The notes: generated by a model from the letters alone, not told the origin. A DNA stretch of 64,000 nt from Dolichospermum sp. DET69 (GCA_017355425.1 CP070233.1:5277272-5341271); one strand, 5' to 3'. Numbered from the stretch's first letter, positions 26,849-35,925 are shown. A program made the numbers and translations.

Positions 26849-27889
26849 ATGTTAACCAACGCGCAAACCCCCACTATCACAAAAGAATCATCTGATCTTC
26901 TCCCTGGTGTCAATGCTCAGGCTAGAGTTAGTCAGTTTATGCAGAATGTGCAGGATGAGATTACCCAAGGGTTAGAGAAATTAGATGGTCTTGGCAAGTT
27001 TCAAGAAGATAGTTGGCAGCGTCCAGAAGGGGGTGGTGGGCGATCGCGTGTACTCCGTGATGGGGCAATTTTTGAACAAGCAGGTGTGAATTTTTCTGAA
27101 GTTTGGGGTTCTCATTTACCTCCTTCGATTTTAGCCCAACGTCCTGAAGCCGCAGGACATGGTTTTTATGCAACGGGTACTTCTTTGGTGTTGCATCCAC
27201 GGAATCCTTATGTGCCTACAGTTCATTTAAATTACCGCTATTTTGAAGCTGGCCCTGTTTGGTGGTTTGGTGGTGGTGCGGATTTAACACCTTATTACCC
27301 CTTTGCTGAGGACGCGAAACATTTTCATAACACTTTCAAACAAGCTTGTGATCAACACCATCCTGAATACTATCCAGTGTTTAAGCGTTGGTGCGATGAA
27401 TATTTTTATTTGAAACATCGGGATGAAAACCGGGGAATTGGTGGTTTATTTTTAGATTACCAAGATGGTCAAGGTTCTATCTATCGCGGCCCAGATCCCC
27501 ATGGAGAAGCGGCTATTTATAGTGATCAGGTAGGCACGTTACCGTCGCGGAGTTGGGAAGATATATTTGCTTTAGTTCAAGATTGTGCTGGAGCATTTTT
27601 ACCTGCTTATGCTCCAATTGCAGAACGCCGACAGGGGATGGAATATGGCGATCGCCAACGGAATTTTCAATTATACCGTCGCGGTAGATATGTGGAATTT
27701 AACCTAGTTTATGACCGGGGAACAATTTTTGGACTCCAAACCAACGGACGCACAGAATCAATTCTCATGTCTCTACCACCGTTAGTGCGTTGGGAATATG
27801 GCTACCAACCAGAACCTAATTCTCCTGAAGCCGAGTTATACGAGACTTTCCTCAAGCCTCAAGATTGGATAAACTGGAAAAATGGGTAA
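26849..27889 (+). CDS. hemF: Oxygen-dependent coproporphyrinogen III oxidase
   Basis: A 346-residue enzyme that oxidatively decarboxylates coproporphyrinogen III to protoporphyrinogen IX in haem and chlorophyll synthesis. Signature stretches include [34 protein letters not shown] and [19 protein letters not shown]. The C-terminus [19 protein letters not shown] is strongly conserved. Full length for the cyanobacterial form, with start [10 protein letters not shown]. It is a single gene; a short GGGTAAT heptamer repeat overlaps its stop codon region. Confidence 0.95.
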   Translation: MLTNAQTPTITKESSDLLPGVNAQARVSQFMQNVQDEITQGLEKLDGLGKFQEDSWQRPEGGGGRSRVLRDGAIFEQAGVNFSEVWGSHLPPSILAQRPEAAGHGFYATGTSLVLHPRNPYVPTVHLNYRYFEAGPVWWFGGGADLTPYYPFAEDAKHFHNTFKQACDQHHPEYYPVFKRWCDEYFYLKHRDENRGIGGLFLDYQDGQGSIYRGPDPHGEAAIYSDQVGTLPSRSWEDIFALVQDCAGAFLPAYAPIAERRQGMEYGDRQRNFQLYRRGRYVEFNLVYDRGTIFGLQTNGRTESILMSLPPLVRWEYGYQPEPNSPEAELYETFLKPQDWINWKNG

Positions 27890-27975
27890 TGGGTAATGGG
27901 TAATGGGTAATCATCAATCATAAGACCTCGCGGTAAGTGGGAAGCTCAGTGGCTGTCTTCCCTGAGAGTGTCAAT
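27886..27975 (+). repeat. GGGTAAT heptamers followed by a solo IS605-type hairpin
   Basis: Four GGGTAAT units (27886-27912) are followed by TAAGACCTCGCGGTAAGTGG, an AGCTCAGTGGC...CCCTGAG hairpin and GTGTCAA (27921-27975). The hairpin matches the ends of the TnpB element and the copy at 30986. No transposase gene is attached, so it is a solo end. Confidence 0.6.
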
Positions 27976-28099
27976 ATCGTTAAACACCATGATGTTAAGG
28001 TACACTAGTAAGCAAGTGTCATTTTCTATAAATGGTTTGATACTTGCTGCATTTGTGAGTGTATTGATTAGCCAATATTAGTAAAAAAGTATCGGTTCA

Positions 28100-28471
28100 G
28101 TGATTAATATAGATCAAAAAATCTTTACAACTGAAGACGGTCATACCATTATGGTATTGGCACCTGCTGGTCGCTTAGATATTACTACTGCTTGGCAATT
28201 CCGTCTCAAACTACAGGAATGTATTTCTAAACACAGTCCTCATGTTGTTGTTAATCTAAGCCAAGTAAATTTTATTGATAGTTCTGGTCTGACTTCTTTG
28301 TTAGCTGGAATGCGTGAAGCTGATAAAGTTAATGGCAGTTTTCGGATTTGTAATGTTCATCCAGAAGCCAGACTGGTGTTTGAAGTAACAATGATGGATA
28401 CCGTATTTGAAATCTTTGATACTGAAGAACAAGTTTTACAGACTCCGGTACGAAGTCTGGCTAGTTCTTGA
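28100..28471 (+). CDS. STAS domain protein (anti-sigma factor antagonist type)
   Basis: A 123-residue single STAS domain with GTG start (INIDQKIFTTEDGHT). The conserved phospho-site region is VVVNLSQVNFIDSSGLTSLL, where the serine pair in DSSG is the usual phosphorylation site of SpoIIAA-like antagonists. Such proteins bind anti-sigma or kinase partners in partner-switching circuits; no partner gene is nearby. The stop codon lies at the edge of an IS200-type hairpin remnant, so the terminator region has been replaced by mobile DNA. Confidence 0.85.
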   Translation: MINIDQKIFTTEDGHTIMVLAPAGRLDITTAWQFRLKLQECISKHSPHVVVNLSQVNFIDSSGLTSLLAGMREADKVNGSFRICNVHPEARLVFEVTMMDTVFEIFDTEEQVLQTPVRSLASS

Positions 28472-28560
28472 CATCCTCCCCACCTTACTTCGTTGAAGGT
28501 GGGGATTCCAAAGATCACTCTTTGGGCTTCCTCTTTCCACGAGTTGATTTGCATAAAATT
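28469..28560 (+). repeat. IS200/IS605-type end remnant at the STAS stop codon
   Basis: TTGACATCCTCCCCACCTT and AAGGTGGGGATTCC make a strong hairpin, followed by about 40 bases of decayed element DNA. A relative is found at 50728-50770 (TTGACATACTCCCC...GAGGATTC). The first bases are the stop codon of the STAS gene. Confidence 0.6.
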
Positions 28561-28650
28561 TGTGAACTGCTTTTTTATCTGACCTTCACGAATTAGGTCT
28601 GATTAGTTCATACTAGATAATAGCAATAAGTCTTTACTAAAATTTTCTTT

Positions 28651-29322
28651 GTGAATAACGTCCGTACAGTATCTGATACAAAAAGAACCTTTTACACCCT
28701 CCATACCAGGCCAATTAACACTATTTACCGCCGGGTAGTGGAAGAATTGATGGTAGAAATGCACCTGCTATCAGTCAATGTTGATTTTAGCTACAATGCG
28801 ATTTATGCCTTGGGCGTTGTCACAAGCTTTGACCGCTTCATGGACGGCTACCAACCAGAACAGGATCAAGAGTCAATTTTCCGAGCTATTTGTCAGGCTG
28901 TGGAACAAGACCCCCAGCGCTACCGACAGGATGCCTTAAGATTGCAAGCTTTAGCTGCTAGTTTACCAGCTAAGGACTTAATTGCTGGTTTGAGTCAAGC
29001 AACTTCTCTAAATCAGGATGTAGATTTGCAAAAGCAACTAGAGGTGGTTGCTGGAAATACCAACTTTAAATACAGTCGGTTATTTGGTATTGGTTTATTT
29101 GCATTATTAGTACAGTCAGATCCCGAACTTGTCAAAGATGATCAACGAAAGGCTGAAGCACTAAAAGCGATCGCTAACGGGTTACATCTCTCTGAAGATA
29201 AACTCATCAAAGATTTAGAACTGTACAGTTCTAACCTAGAAAAAATGGCGCAAGCACTCATAGTCATGGCCGATATAGTGTCAGCAGATCGCAAAAAGCG
29301 GGATGCTTTAAAGCAAGCTTAA
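28651..29322 (+). CDS. thf1: Photosystem II biogenesis protein Psb29/Thf1
   Basis: A 223-residue largely helical protein starting at GTG (NNVRTVSDTKRTFYTLH). The conserved stretch is RPINTIYRRVVEELMVEMHL, followed by FSYNAIYALGVVTSFDRFM. Psb29/Thf1 associates with the FtsH protease at the thylakoid and supports PSII repair. The C-terminal part (ALKAIANGLHLSEDKLIKDL) is complete. It is monocistronic, with a palindromic repeat and then tmRNA on the other strand downstream. Confidence 0.9.
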   Translation: MNNVRTVSDTKRTFYTLHTRPINTIYRRVVEELMVEMHLLSVNVDFSYNAIYALGVVTSFDRFMDGYQPEQDQESIFRAICQAVEQDPQRYRQDALRLQALAASLPAKDLIAGLSQATSLNQDVDLQKQLEVVAGNTNFKYSRLFGIGLFALLVQSDPELVKDDQRKAEALKAIANGLHLSEDKLIKDLELYSSNLEKMAQALIVMADIVSADRKKRDALKQA

Positions 29323-29394
29323 CTACCAGCACCATCTCGTACCAATGAATAATTTTTGAACGGGATCAGCTAAAACGCATTTAATTTAAATATT

Positions 29395-29427
29395 CGGGCG
29401 GGCAAGATGCCCACCCCACAATATTTA
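29395..29427. repeat. Dispersed hairpin repeat GGGCGGGCAAGATGCCC
   Basis: GGGC-GGGCAAGATGCCC-ACCCC folds into a small hairpin ending in ACAATATTT. An identical block occurs at 60900-60931 after crtR, and a weaker relative at 22585. Confidence 0.65.
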
Positions 29428-29494
29428 AACTCCTAATGGGTTGTCTAATTTAAATGCGGAACAGCTTATTCGCATCGAATAAACCCCTAGATAG

Positions 29495-29533
29495 CAAAAA
29501 GCCCGCTGACACATTGAAGTGTATAGCGGGCTT
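29495..29533 (-). terminator. Rho-independent terminator of tmRNA
   Basis: On the minus strand AAGCCCGCT and AGCGGGCTT form a nine-pair GC-rich stem followed by TTTTTGC, 17 bases after the tmRNA 3' end. Confidence 0.8.
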
Positions 29534-29549
29534 AAAAAATTATTGAAAA

Positions 29550-29939
29550 TGGAGCTTATGGGAGTCGAACCCATGTCCAAATTGGATATTAACTCTCCAC
29601 TCGTTCACAGGTTTAGCCTTTCTGACCCTCAAGGCGGGAATCGTTCATTATCCCGAACGTAGGATGCTCTGATTTAATCTTAACCATCAAGCCAACCAGA
29701 GAACGCTTGAATAGTGCATCCGTTGGGGGTTAGGTCTTTAATCCTTAACGGAGTCAAATTAAAGACGCTCGAACCTATTAGAGGTTTCTTAGGCAGCTAC
29801 TAGAGCTTCCCGACGAGCAAATTTTACGATATTGTTCGCATTTACTTTTTTTTCGAGTCATTGATTTCCGAGAGGTAACTCGCTCTCGACCTGAATCACA
29901 GAGTAGCTTTCGCCAACCTGTCGAAACCGTTAAAGCCCC
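29550..29939 (-). ncRNA. ssrA: Transfer-messenger RNA (tmRNA)
   Basis: A 390-nt RNA that rescues stalled ribosomes and tags the unfinished protein. The 5' end GGGGCTTTAACGGTTTCGAC and 3' end GGTTCGACTCCCATAAGCT form the tRNA-like domain; the acceptor pairs GGGGCTT with AAGCTCC. The tag frame at 29789-29839 encodes ANNIVKFARREALVAA and a stop, close to the Anabaena tag as I recall it. One-piece type, CCA not encoded. A terminator follows. Confidence 0.95.
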
Positions 29940-30062
29940 ATGTACTTCACACCTTTATTATAGTACGCAATTTTGCCAATTGACAATTAAAAAAATAGTT
30001 ATTTGATTTTTGGCATAGATTAAAGGTAGAGATAGATAATTTATAACTAATTCTAATAAGCC

Positions 30063-30698
30063 ATGACTAGCCAAACACTGATTCAGCCGGCAGAAATCGT
30101 CCATTTATCAGGTATCAGTTGGCACACTTATGAAAGTTTGCTAAATGAACTTAGTTCCACTAACCATTTTCGCTTAACTTATTATCGGGGTAATTTGGAA
30201 ATTATGGCTCCTTCACCTGAACGCGAACGTTATAAGAAAATTGTTGGTCGTTTTGTAGAAACTTTAGCGGAAGAATTGGAATTGGATATTGATCCTCTAG
30301 GTTCTACAACTTTCAAACGTCCAGAAATATCTGGTGGAGAACCTGATGAATGTTTCTATATCAAAAATGTTAAGTTCATTCAAGGTAAAACCAGAATTAA
30401 TTTACAACAAGATCCACCACCTGATTTAGTTGTAGAGATTTATATTACTAGCAGTTCAAAAGATCGTTTTGCAGTTTATGCAGAAATGAGAGTACCAGAA
30501 ATTTGGCGATATGATGGAAAGGTGTTTACTATCAATATTTTAGAAGATGGTAAATATATAGTTGTTGAAGAAAGTTTAGCTTTTCCTAATTTACCTTTAA
30601 CAGAAATTTCTAATTTCTTAGAAAATGCTGGTAGTAAAAAATATTTAGATTTAGTTAGGGAATTTAGAGATTGGGTAAGGAGTCAAATTCATTTATGA
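30063..30698 (+). CDS. Uma2 family (DUF820) putative endonuclease
   Basis: A 211-residue PD-(D/E)XK-fold protein, a family present in very many copies in cyanobacteria. The N-terminal half has YRGNLEIMAPSPERE and the core strand pattern GGEPDECFYIKN, then PPDLVVEIYITSSSKDRF with the acidic residues of the nuclease fold, and VPEIWRYDG. The biological role is unknown. It is a single gene with no partner. The frame is intact. Confidence 0.8.
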   Translation: MTSQTLIQPAEIVHLSGISWHTYESLLNELSSTNHFRLTYYRGNLEIMAPSPERERYKKIVGRFVETLAEELELDIDPLGSTTFKRPEISGGEPDECFYIKNVKFIQGKTRINLQQDPPPDLVVEIYITSSSKDRFAVYAEMRVPEIWRYDGKVFTINILEDGKYIVVEESLAFPNLPLTEISNFLENAGSKKYLDLVREFRDWVRSQIHL

Positions 30699-30823
30699 TC
30701 ATGATCAAATTATGTGGTAAATCACAATGACTAAACGAAAAATTCTCCAGAAAGAACGTGAATATACCTTTCTTTAGTTCTTATTTTGAAATTTCCTATC
30801 CACTGGCAGAAATTTTAGCTTAA

Positions 30824-31045
30824 TCAGCAGAAGCCCCACGTCTCACTATACCGGAGCGTGGGATGAATGCGCGTGAGTTGAGTTGCGTAGCTAGAATTGT
30901 ATTTGAGCGTAGCGAAAACAAAGAAGGCTACAGCGACGAAACGTAGCTTGCTTCTCGCCCTGCGAGTACAAAATATTGATTTTATGTTATAAGACCTCGC
31001 GGTAAGCGTAAAACTCAGCGGCTTTAGCCCTGAGAGTGTCAATGG
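30824..31045 (+). repeat. IS605-type remnant with terminal hairpins, no transposase
   Basis: From about 30830 there is CCCCACGTCTCAC...GGAGCGTGGG, then a decayed tract with GCGTAGC-type small repeats, and at 30986-31037 the solo end AGACCTCGCGGTAAGCGTAA with a CTCAGCGG...CCCTGAG hairpin and GTGTCAA. This is what is left of a deleted element related to the TnpB element at 19-20.6 kb. No gene remains. Confidence 0.5.
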
Positions 31046-31056
31046 GTTATGCCTTA

Positions 31057-31273
31057 GAGGATGTTTGAAAAGTTTTGGGCGAATATAAAGATGCCTCCGG
31101 CACGCTTCGCGTAGCTTGCTTCCCGAAGGGTACGCTACTACACAAGCAAAGTCCAGATGGTGCGTGGACTAACGAAAAATTAAGGTTATTTAACCCACGA
31201 AGGTGGGTTTTGTCTGTGTAGCTGTGACTTCTAGTCGCCAGGTGGGTATAAATTAGACTTTTCAAACACCCTC
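31057..31273. mobile_element. MITE family copy 1 (217 bp)
   Basis: Terminal inverted repeats GAGGATGTTTGAAAAGT and ACTTTTCAAACACCCTC (one mismatch) with TTA on both sides (31054-31056, 31274-31276) as a 3-base target duplication. Copies at 34795 and 40244 share the body. This copy carries the longest insert, with GCCTCCGGCACGCTTCGCG and GTAGCTTGCTTCCCGAAGGG, which look like small dispersed repeats. A TNA-type 3-base duplication is reminiscent of IS5-group elements, but the parent is not known. Confidence 0.8.
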
Positions 31274-31314
31274 TTAGAGGATATTTTAAAATTGTTTCTT
31301 GTTTCCTGCTATAT

Positions 31315-33375
31315 CTAATTTATTACTGATTGGGCTTCCTGATACATAATTTCCTGGAAGTGAATCATATCTTTTTGAGGATCAGCCAAACTAACCTTCA
31401 CTAATAAATTTTCTCCCAAATTGACAGAACGCCGGAAGGACATAGGCAACTGTAAACCCAAATCCTCTAATAAAATTAGTGCTAAATTGCTATCTTCTCG
31501 TAACCACATTAATACTGTTACCTGCCAAACTTGTTCAGGATGACGACGTAAATATTCTAAAGCGTAATATCTATTAGTTTGTCGTTCCACCATTGTCGCT
31601 TCTTGAGTGGTACTCAGAACTGTCATCATCACTTCTTTAAGTTGTTCAGCAGAGAAGGGTAAGCCTTCACCACGTAAATGCGCTTTTAGTTGGAAGTGGG
31701 TGAGTAAGTCACTATAACGGCGAATGGGGGAGGTAGCTTGTGTATAGGTATCCAAACCCAAGCCAGCGTGACGCACAGGTGTAATGCTCATTTCACTCTT
31801 AGGCATACAGCGGCGCATAGCGCAGGAACGCACAAAACCGGCGGGAAGTTGCAGTAATTCTTCGTCTGGGGGTAATTCTGGTTGGGGTTGTCCGCGAAAG
31901 GGGAGAGGGATATTATGGGTTTGACCATAACGCGCTGCGACTTCCCCAGCGAGAATCATCATTTCTGCGACTAATTGCCGAGAAGAGGAATCATCTAAAA
32001 CATCAATATTGATATCATCGTCTTTGACTTTGATCATCGCTTCGGGCATATTGATACTGATAGCGCCTTGACCATAACGCCAAGTTTTGCGGATTTTTGC
32101 CCAATTAGCGATCGCTTCAATTTCTGGTTCTGCTTGTACTCCCAACTCCAACATCTCATTCACATCTTCATAGGTGAGACGATAGGTAGGCTTAATTAAA
32201 CCAGTGTGGATACAATAATCTTCCACAGCCCCAAATTCATCTAAAATCACCCCAAAACTGAGGGCGCAACACACTTGCCCCTGTACCAAACTCATTGGCC
32301 CTGTAGCCAATACCTCTGGAAACATGGGAATCATCCCTGTGGGTAAATATACCGTACTACCCCGTTTTCTGGCTTCTAAATCTAACTCATCATCTGGGAT
32401 TAATAATCTAGTAGGATCAGCGATATGTACCCATAACCGTTCTTTACCATCTGGTAATATTTCCCAACTCAAACCATCGTCTATTTCTGTCGTGCTTTCA
32501 TCATCAATGGTATATACCTTGAGATGTGTGAGATCAAGACGGTTTGTATCTAAATCTGTAGGAGGGAAATCCAAACGTTCTTGCGCCACTTCTAATACCT
32601 GATGAGGAAATTGAACGGAAATTGATGAACGGCGCAGGAACAGGTTTTCATGGAGACTCCACAAACCCAAATCTATCAAGAGTTGAAAGGCCGCCTGGGG
32701 CGTAGCAGAACGTCCCAGCATATTCATAGTTTCTAACACTGCAACTGGGGGCGGACAAGCACGAGCTAAAGAGTCGTAATTTACCTTGAGCATTACAACA
32801 TCTGCAAGTAGAGTTGCATACTTCTCTATTGCATCTAAACGCTGGCGATCCCATCGTTGCCATTCTACTGCTTCGCCCCGTAGTGCCTGTTCTACACGGG
32901 CTAAAAATTCCTGCTGTCCCTTTGCTTTTTGAGATTCTACTTCAATCTGGTGTTTGCGTTCAGCTATTTGTGCCGCGCTGCGGGGTTCGTAAGCGTCTCC
33001 TTTTTGTTTGAAATAGAGTTTATCTTCCGATAACAAACAATGGGCTGCATAACACTGGGGAGGTGTAGATTCCGAAAATAATATATTTGCCATTTGGCTG
33101 GGAGTGACAGTTTCCCCATCTTCAATGAGTAGTTCCCAAGCTACTTCCAGACTCGATGGGTCTAGATAAGGCTGGACTTGACTTAAAAACTCAGCAATTT
33201 CGCTAGGTTTATAGGTCTGTCCGTTAACTGTGTAGGTACATTGGCGCGGTGCAAGGCTGTGGGATTGACCCCTTTCATCTACTACAAACCAACGAGTCTT
33301 ACCGTCTGGACGATCTACCACTCCTAGACGGCGATCGCTTTGAACCCTAAATTCAACTAACGTCCCCTTATCCAC
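31315..33375 (-). CDS. RNase II/RNase R family exoribonuclease (RNB domain)
   Basis: A 686-residue 3'-5' exoribonuclease. The N-terminal part is a small beta domain (GTLVEFRVQSDRRLGVVDRP). The RNB catalytic core starts near YTIDDESTTEIDDGLSWE, with the aspartates that bind Mg2+, and continues through WVHIADPTRLLIPDDELD, FPEVLATGPMSL and TQATSPIRRYSDLLTH. A clear S1 domain with RNase R-type basic tail is absent at the C-terminus. Cyanobacteria have a single such enzyme related to zam of Synechocystis. It is followed by the MITE copy, 42 bases past its stop. Confidence 0.9.
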   Translation of the reverse strand: MDKGTLVEFRVQSDRRLGVVDRPDGKTRWFVVDERGQSHSLAPRQCTYTVNGQTYKPSEIAEFLSQVQPYLDPSSLEVAWELLIEDGETVTPSQMANILFSESTPPQCYAAHCLLSEDKLYFKQKGDAYEPRSAAQIAERKHQIEVESQKAKGQQEFLARVEQALRGEAVEWQRWDRQRLDAIEKYATLLADVVMLKVNYDSLARACPPPVAVLETMNMLGRSATPQAAFQLLIDLGLWSLHENLFLRRSSISVQFPHQVLEVAQERLDFPPTDLDTNRLDLTHLKVYTIDDESTTEIDDGLSWEILPDGKERLWVHIADPTRLLIPDDELDLEARKRGSTVYLPTGMIPMFPEVLATGPMSLVQGQVCCALSFGVILDEFGAVEDYCIHTGLIKPTYRLTYEDVNEMLELGVQAEPEIEAIANWAKIRKTWRYGQGAISINMPEAMIKVKDDDINIDVLDDSSSRQLVAEMMILAGEVAARYGQTHNIPLPFRGQPQPELPPDEELLQLPAGFVRSCAMRRCMPKSEMSITPVRHAGLGLDTYTQATSPIRRYSDLLTHFQLKAHLRGEGLPFSAEQLKEVMMTVLSTTQEATMVERQTNRYYALEYLRRHPEQVWQVTVLMWLREDSNLALILLEDLGLQLPMSFRRSVNLGENLLVKVSLADPQKDMIHFQEIMYQEAQSVIN

Positions 33376-33669
33376 AACTGTCGCACTTTAATATTTTTAG
33401 ATTTTTAAACTGGAGATTTTAGATTAAATAACGGGTATTTAATCCTTTATCTAATAATTTCCTATGAGGAATGCTATGACAATTGACAAATTCATCCCCA
33501 AATTTAGCGATATCGTACCATCTTTGAGTATGAATTTATTAAATGTTTTTGGCAATTTCCGATTATTAAATCTTAAATTTTAGATTTTGGACTCAAAGTA
33601 ACCGGGCAATATCTCTACAACTGTTACTTTTTTTAGATAATAATCCAAAATCCAAAATCCAAAATATTC
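33376..33669. other. AT-rich gap with a CCAAAAT heptamer repeat
   Basis: No gene is seen between the exoribonuclease and rpsR. Bases 33643-33664 are three copies of the heptamer CCAAAAT (read AATCCAA). The rest is AT-rich with no recognisable element. Confidence 0.5.
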
Positions 33670-33885
33670 TTAACCTTCGGCGTTAATAAAAGGCAACAAA
33701 GCCACAATGCGAGAGCGTTTAATCGCTAGAGTTAGAGCGCGTTGTTGCTGACAGGTTAAACCAGTGATTCTCCGAGGCAGGATTTTACCACGTTCGGTAA
33801 GAAACTTCCGCAACAAGTCTACATCTTTGTAATCAATGGGGTCTCCGGGCTTAATGGGAGAAAGGCGACGACGATAGTAACTCAT
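33670..33885 (-). CDS. rpsR: 30S ribosomal protein S18
   Basis: A 71-residue protein of the small ribosomal subunit that binds next to S6. The sequence [20 protein letters not shown] followed by [20 protein letters not shown] is diagnostic. It is directly downstream of rpmG with two bases between the genes, the order usual for cyanobacteria and plastids. Confidence 0.97.
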   Translation of the reverse strand: MSYYRRRLSPIKPGDPIDYKDVDLLRKFLTERGKILPRRITGLTCQQQRALTLAIKRSRIVALLPFINAEG

Positions 33886-33887
33886 TC

Positions 33888-34082
33888 TTACTTAATTTCC
33901 TTGTGAACAGTGTGTTTGTTGCAGTGGGTACAGAACTTTTTCAGTTCTAAGCGGTTGGTTGTGTTCCGACGGTTTTTAGTGCTGGTATAACGGGATACAC
34001 CACGGGAACGTTTATCTGGATTTGTTCGACACTCGGTGCATTCTAGTGTCACTATTATGCGCGCACCTTTACTCTTAGCCAT
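33888..34082 (-). CDS. rpmG: 50S ribosomal protein L33
   Basis: A 64-residue protein of the large subunit. It carries the zinc-binding pattern of the cysteine form: TLECTEC near the start and [12 protein letters not shown] at the end. [20 protein letters not shown] is the typical core. First gene of the rpmG-rpsR pair. Confidence 0.97.
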   Translation of the reverse strand: MAKSKGARIIVTLECTECRTNPDKRSRGVSRYTSTKNRRNTTNRLELKKFCTHCNKHTVHKEIK

Positions 34083-34129
34083 AAATCTTACAAACTGTAA
34101 AGCCTGGAGATAATTAACACAAATGGTTA

Positions 34130-34684
34130 TTATCTCACATTTCGCTGAATTTTTTCAACTAGTCTTTTAATTTTTATATCTAATGAATAACCACGTTGGG
34201 AAGAAACTATGATAGTTCTAAAAAAGCGGTCGTGGAAAGCCTGACGCATTTGAGTATCCGATAAAGCTGCACCTCCGTCTATGATTAGAGGCAGCAATAG
34301 CACGACAGCAGCAGGATTGAGAATAATATTCCCCAAGAAAATGGATAATAACAAGCTAGAAAAGCAAATAACCCCTTCTCTGAGCAATAATGTCTGAAAT
34401 TGGGGGATTCTATTGACTATTTCCCCATTTGCGATTTCTAGCACCTTTAAATCAAATGCCCAACGTCCTAAACTTTGTCCTTGATTGTTGTAAACTATGA
34501 TGACGCGGAAAATGATCCAAGCAAAAATAAAAATAAAGATTTGTCCAAATTGAATACCGATTTGGTTACTTCTGACGATAGAACTGAGAAACCATGCACC
34601 AAAGAAGTCAACTGCTAAGGCCATGCCTCGACGGGTAATATCCCCTCTTTGGTAGTGTCTTCGATTTACTTTAACAAGAGTCAT
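34130..34684 (-). CDS. RDD family membrane protein
   Basis: A 184-residue protein with three to four hydrophobic segments. The N-terminus shows [20 protein letters not shown] in place of the R-x-x-A-x-x-x-D pattern, followed by [29 protein letters not shown], the hallmark [12 protein letters not shown] loop of the family. RDD proteins are of unclear role, some linked to ion transport. It reads towards rpmG with 48 bases between. Confidence 0.75.
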   Translation of the reverse strand: MTLVKVNRRHYQRGDITRRGMALAVDFFGAWFLSSIVRSNQIGIQFGQIFIFIFAWIIFRVIIVYNNQGQSLGRWAFDLKVLEIANGEIVNRIPQFQTLLLREGVICFSSLLLSIFLGNIILNPAAVVLLLPLIIDGGAALSDTQMRQAFHDRFFRTIIVSSQRGYSLDIKIKRLVEKIQRNVR

Positions 34685-34689
34685 AGCCT

Positions 34690-34794
34690 TTACCTCGCTG
34701 GTGGTAGGATAGCAATTTTATTTAAACTTGTATCAATATCTCTTAACAATTTAAAATCATCCTCTGATAAAGGATAACTATTACTACTAACTAA
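34690..34794 (-). pseudogene. DUF4336 protein, C-terminal duplicate fragment
   Basis: The minus strand encodes LVSSNSYPLSEDDFKLLRDI and a terminal NKIAILPPAR before TAA. This is nearly the same as the last 34 residues of the complete DUF4336 gene at 37891-39126. The fragment begins exactly at the border of MITE copy 2 and nothing similar continues on its far side, so only the tail of a second copy remains. Confidence 0.75.
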
Positions 34795-34969
34795 GAGGAT
34801 GTTTGAAAAGTTTTGGGCGAATATAATTCGCTACTACACAAGCAAAGTCCAGATGGTGCGTGGACTAACGAAAAATTAAGGTTATTTAACCCACGAAGGT
34901 GGGTTTTGTCTGTGTAGCTGTGACTTCTAGTCGCCAGGTGGGTATAAATTAGACTTTTCAAACACCCTC
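34795..34969. mobile_element. MITE family copy 2 (175 bp)
   Basis: The shortest of three copies, with the same ends (GAGGATGTTTGAAAAGT and ACTTTTCAAACACCCTC) and TAA on both sides as target duplication. It lacks the small-repeat insert carried by the other two, so it is probably closest to the ancestral form. Confidence 0.8.
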
Positions 34970-35067
34970 TAAGGTCTAGATTTTCTATCAAACTATAATT
35001 TTGCCAGACAGAGTTAACTTTTTTAGTAAAATTGTACTAATTTGGTAATCCCAGATTATAATATTAT

Positions 35068-35232
35068 ATGAGGCTTGCTAAAGGTGCTTCTGGACAAATT
35101 AGATTGATGTATTTAGTCAATTCAGAAATTTGTGTAATTAAGCCTGTGTGGATTTATAGTCATGAACAGTTCACAAAACGCCCTGCTGACGCAGATTTAA
35201 AGAGCGTGACTAGGGAAATATTAGACTATTAA
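35068..35232 (+). CDS. Small ORF, toxin-like remnant
   Basis: A 54-codon open frame (MRLAKGASGQIRLMYLVNSE, then KPVWIYSHEQFTKRPADADL) reads like the second half of a RelE-superfamily toxin of about 110 residues. No N-terminal half is found before it and no ribosome site is clear. It lies 15 bases from the convergent BrnA-type gene. I treat it as a probable fragment. Confidence 0.35.
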   Translation: MRLAKGASGQIRLMYLVNSEICVIKPVWIYSHEQFTKRPADADLKSVTREILDY

Positions 35233-35247
35233 TTTCGGCTATTTTAC

Positions 35248-35532
35248 TTATTTATTAACAACTTCATTTAATGCTTCATGAATAACATCATCACTCACAC
35301 CATGTCGTTTTAAACTAGCAATTAAAGCATTAACTGTATTATTTTCTAATTTTTCTAAATCTGCTCTCATTCCCTGTCCAATGTATGCTCGAATCAAAGG
35401 TTGATAACCAGAAAAACCAAGTATGGGTGCAAGTTGTTTCAATTCTTCTACTACATCTTCTGGTATTCTTAGAGTAACCGTAATCATGGGGCGATTTTTG
35501 TCTAAGCGTTGTTTTAATGTTTCAATCTTCAT
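35248..35532 (-). CDS. Antitoxin of a BrnT/BrnA-like module
   Basis: A 94-residue protein with a ribbon-helix-helix-like segment (RPMITVTLRIPEDVVEELKQL) and a helical tail. Its start overlaps the end of the BrnT gene by 11 bases, the usual toxin-first order of BrnTA modules. It should bind and neutralise BrnT and repress their shared promoter. The sequence is not a close BrnA, so the naming comes mainly from its partner. Confidence 0.7.
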   Translation of the reverse strand: MKIETLKQRLDKNRPMITVTLRIPEDVVEELKQLAPILGFSGYQPLIRAYIGQGMRADLEKLENNTVNALIASLKRHGVSDDVIHEALNEVVNK

Positions 35533-35818
35533 AATATTCTCGCTCCTTGCGTGTGGCTTTACGCGCTGAAATAATTCTAATTACATCATCTTCAAATTCG
35601 ATATGGACTACAAATAAAAGATTCCAACGGGTATCTAAACCAATAATGGCATCTCTGGCTTCATCATTGCGACTAGCATCTACTATTTTGATGAATGGAT
35701 CAAAAAATGCCTCTGCTGCTTGTTGAAAGGTTATTCCATTGTGTTTACTGGGGTTATTTCGACTTTTTTCCTCGTTCCAGACGAAGGTAATACCATTTAA
35801 AATAAAGTAGACATCCAT
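35522..35818 (-). CDS. BrnT family toxin (RelE-like ribonuclease)
   Basis: A 98-residue toxin. The pattern FVWNEEKSRNNPSKHNGITFQQAAEAF is the conserved BrnT start, followed by RWNLLFVVHIEFEDDVIRIISARKATRKERE, which holds the Arg and Lys/Glu residues of the ribonuclease site. BrnT arrests translation when freed from its antitoxin. The pair is divergent to the ATPase/DUF3226 operon with about 100 bases between. Confidence 0.85.
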   Translation of the reverse strand: MDVYFILNGITFVWNEEKSRNNPSKHNGITFQQAAEAFFDPFIKIVDASRNDEARDAIIGLDTRWNLLFVVHIEFEDDVIRIISARKATRKEREYYED

Positions 35819-35925
35819 AAAATAAATGATAGATTACTGTATTTACATTGTCAATATGGTATGTTATATATTGACAACTTTTAGAAAAATATTCTATGGT
35901 ATACAGCTTGAGCTAAAATAAGCCT

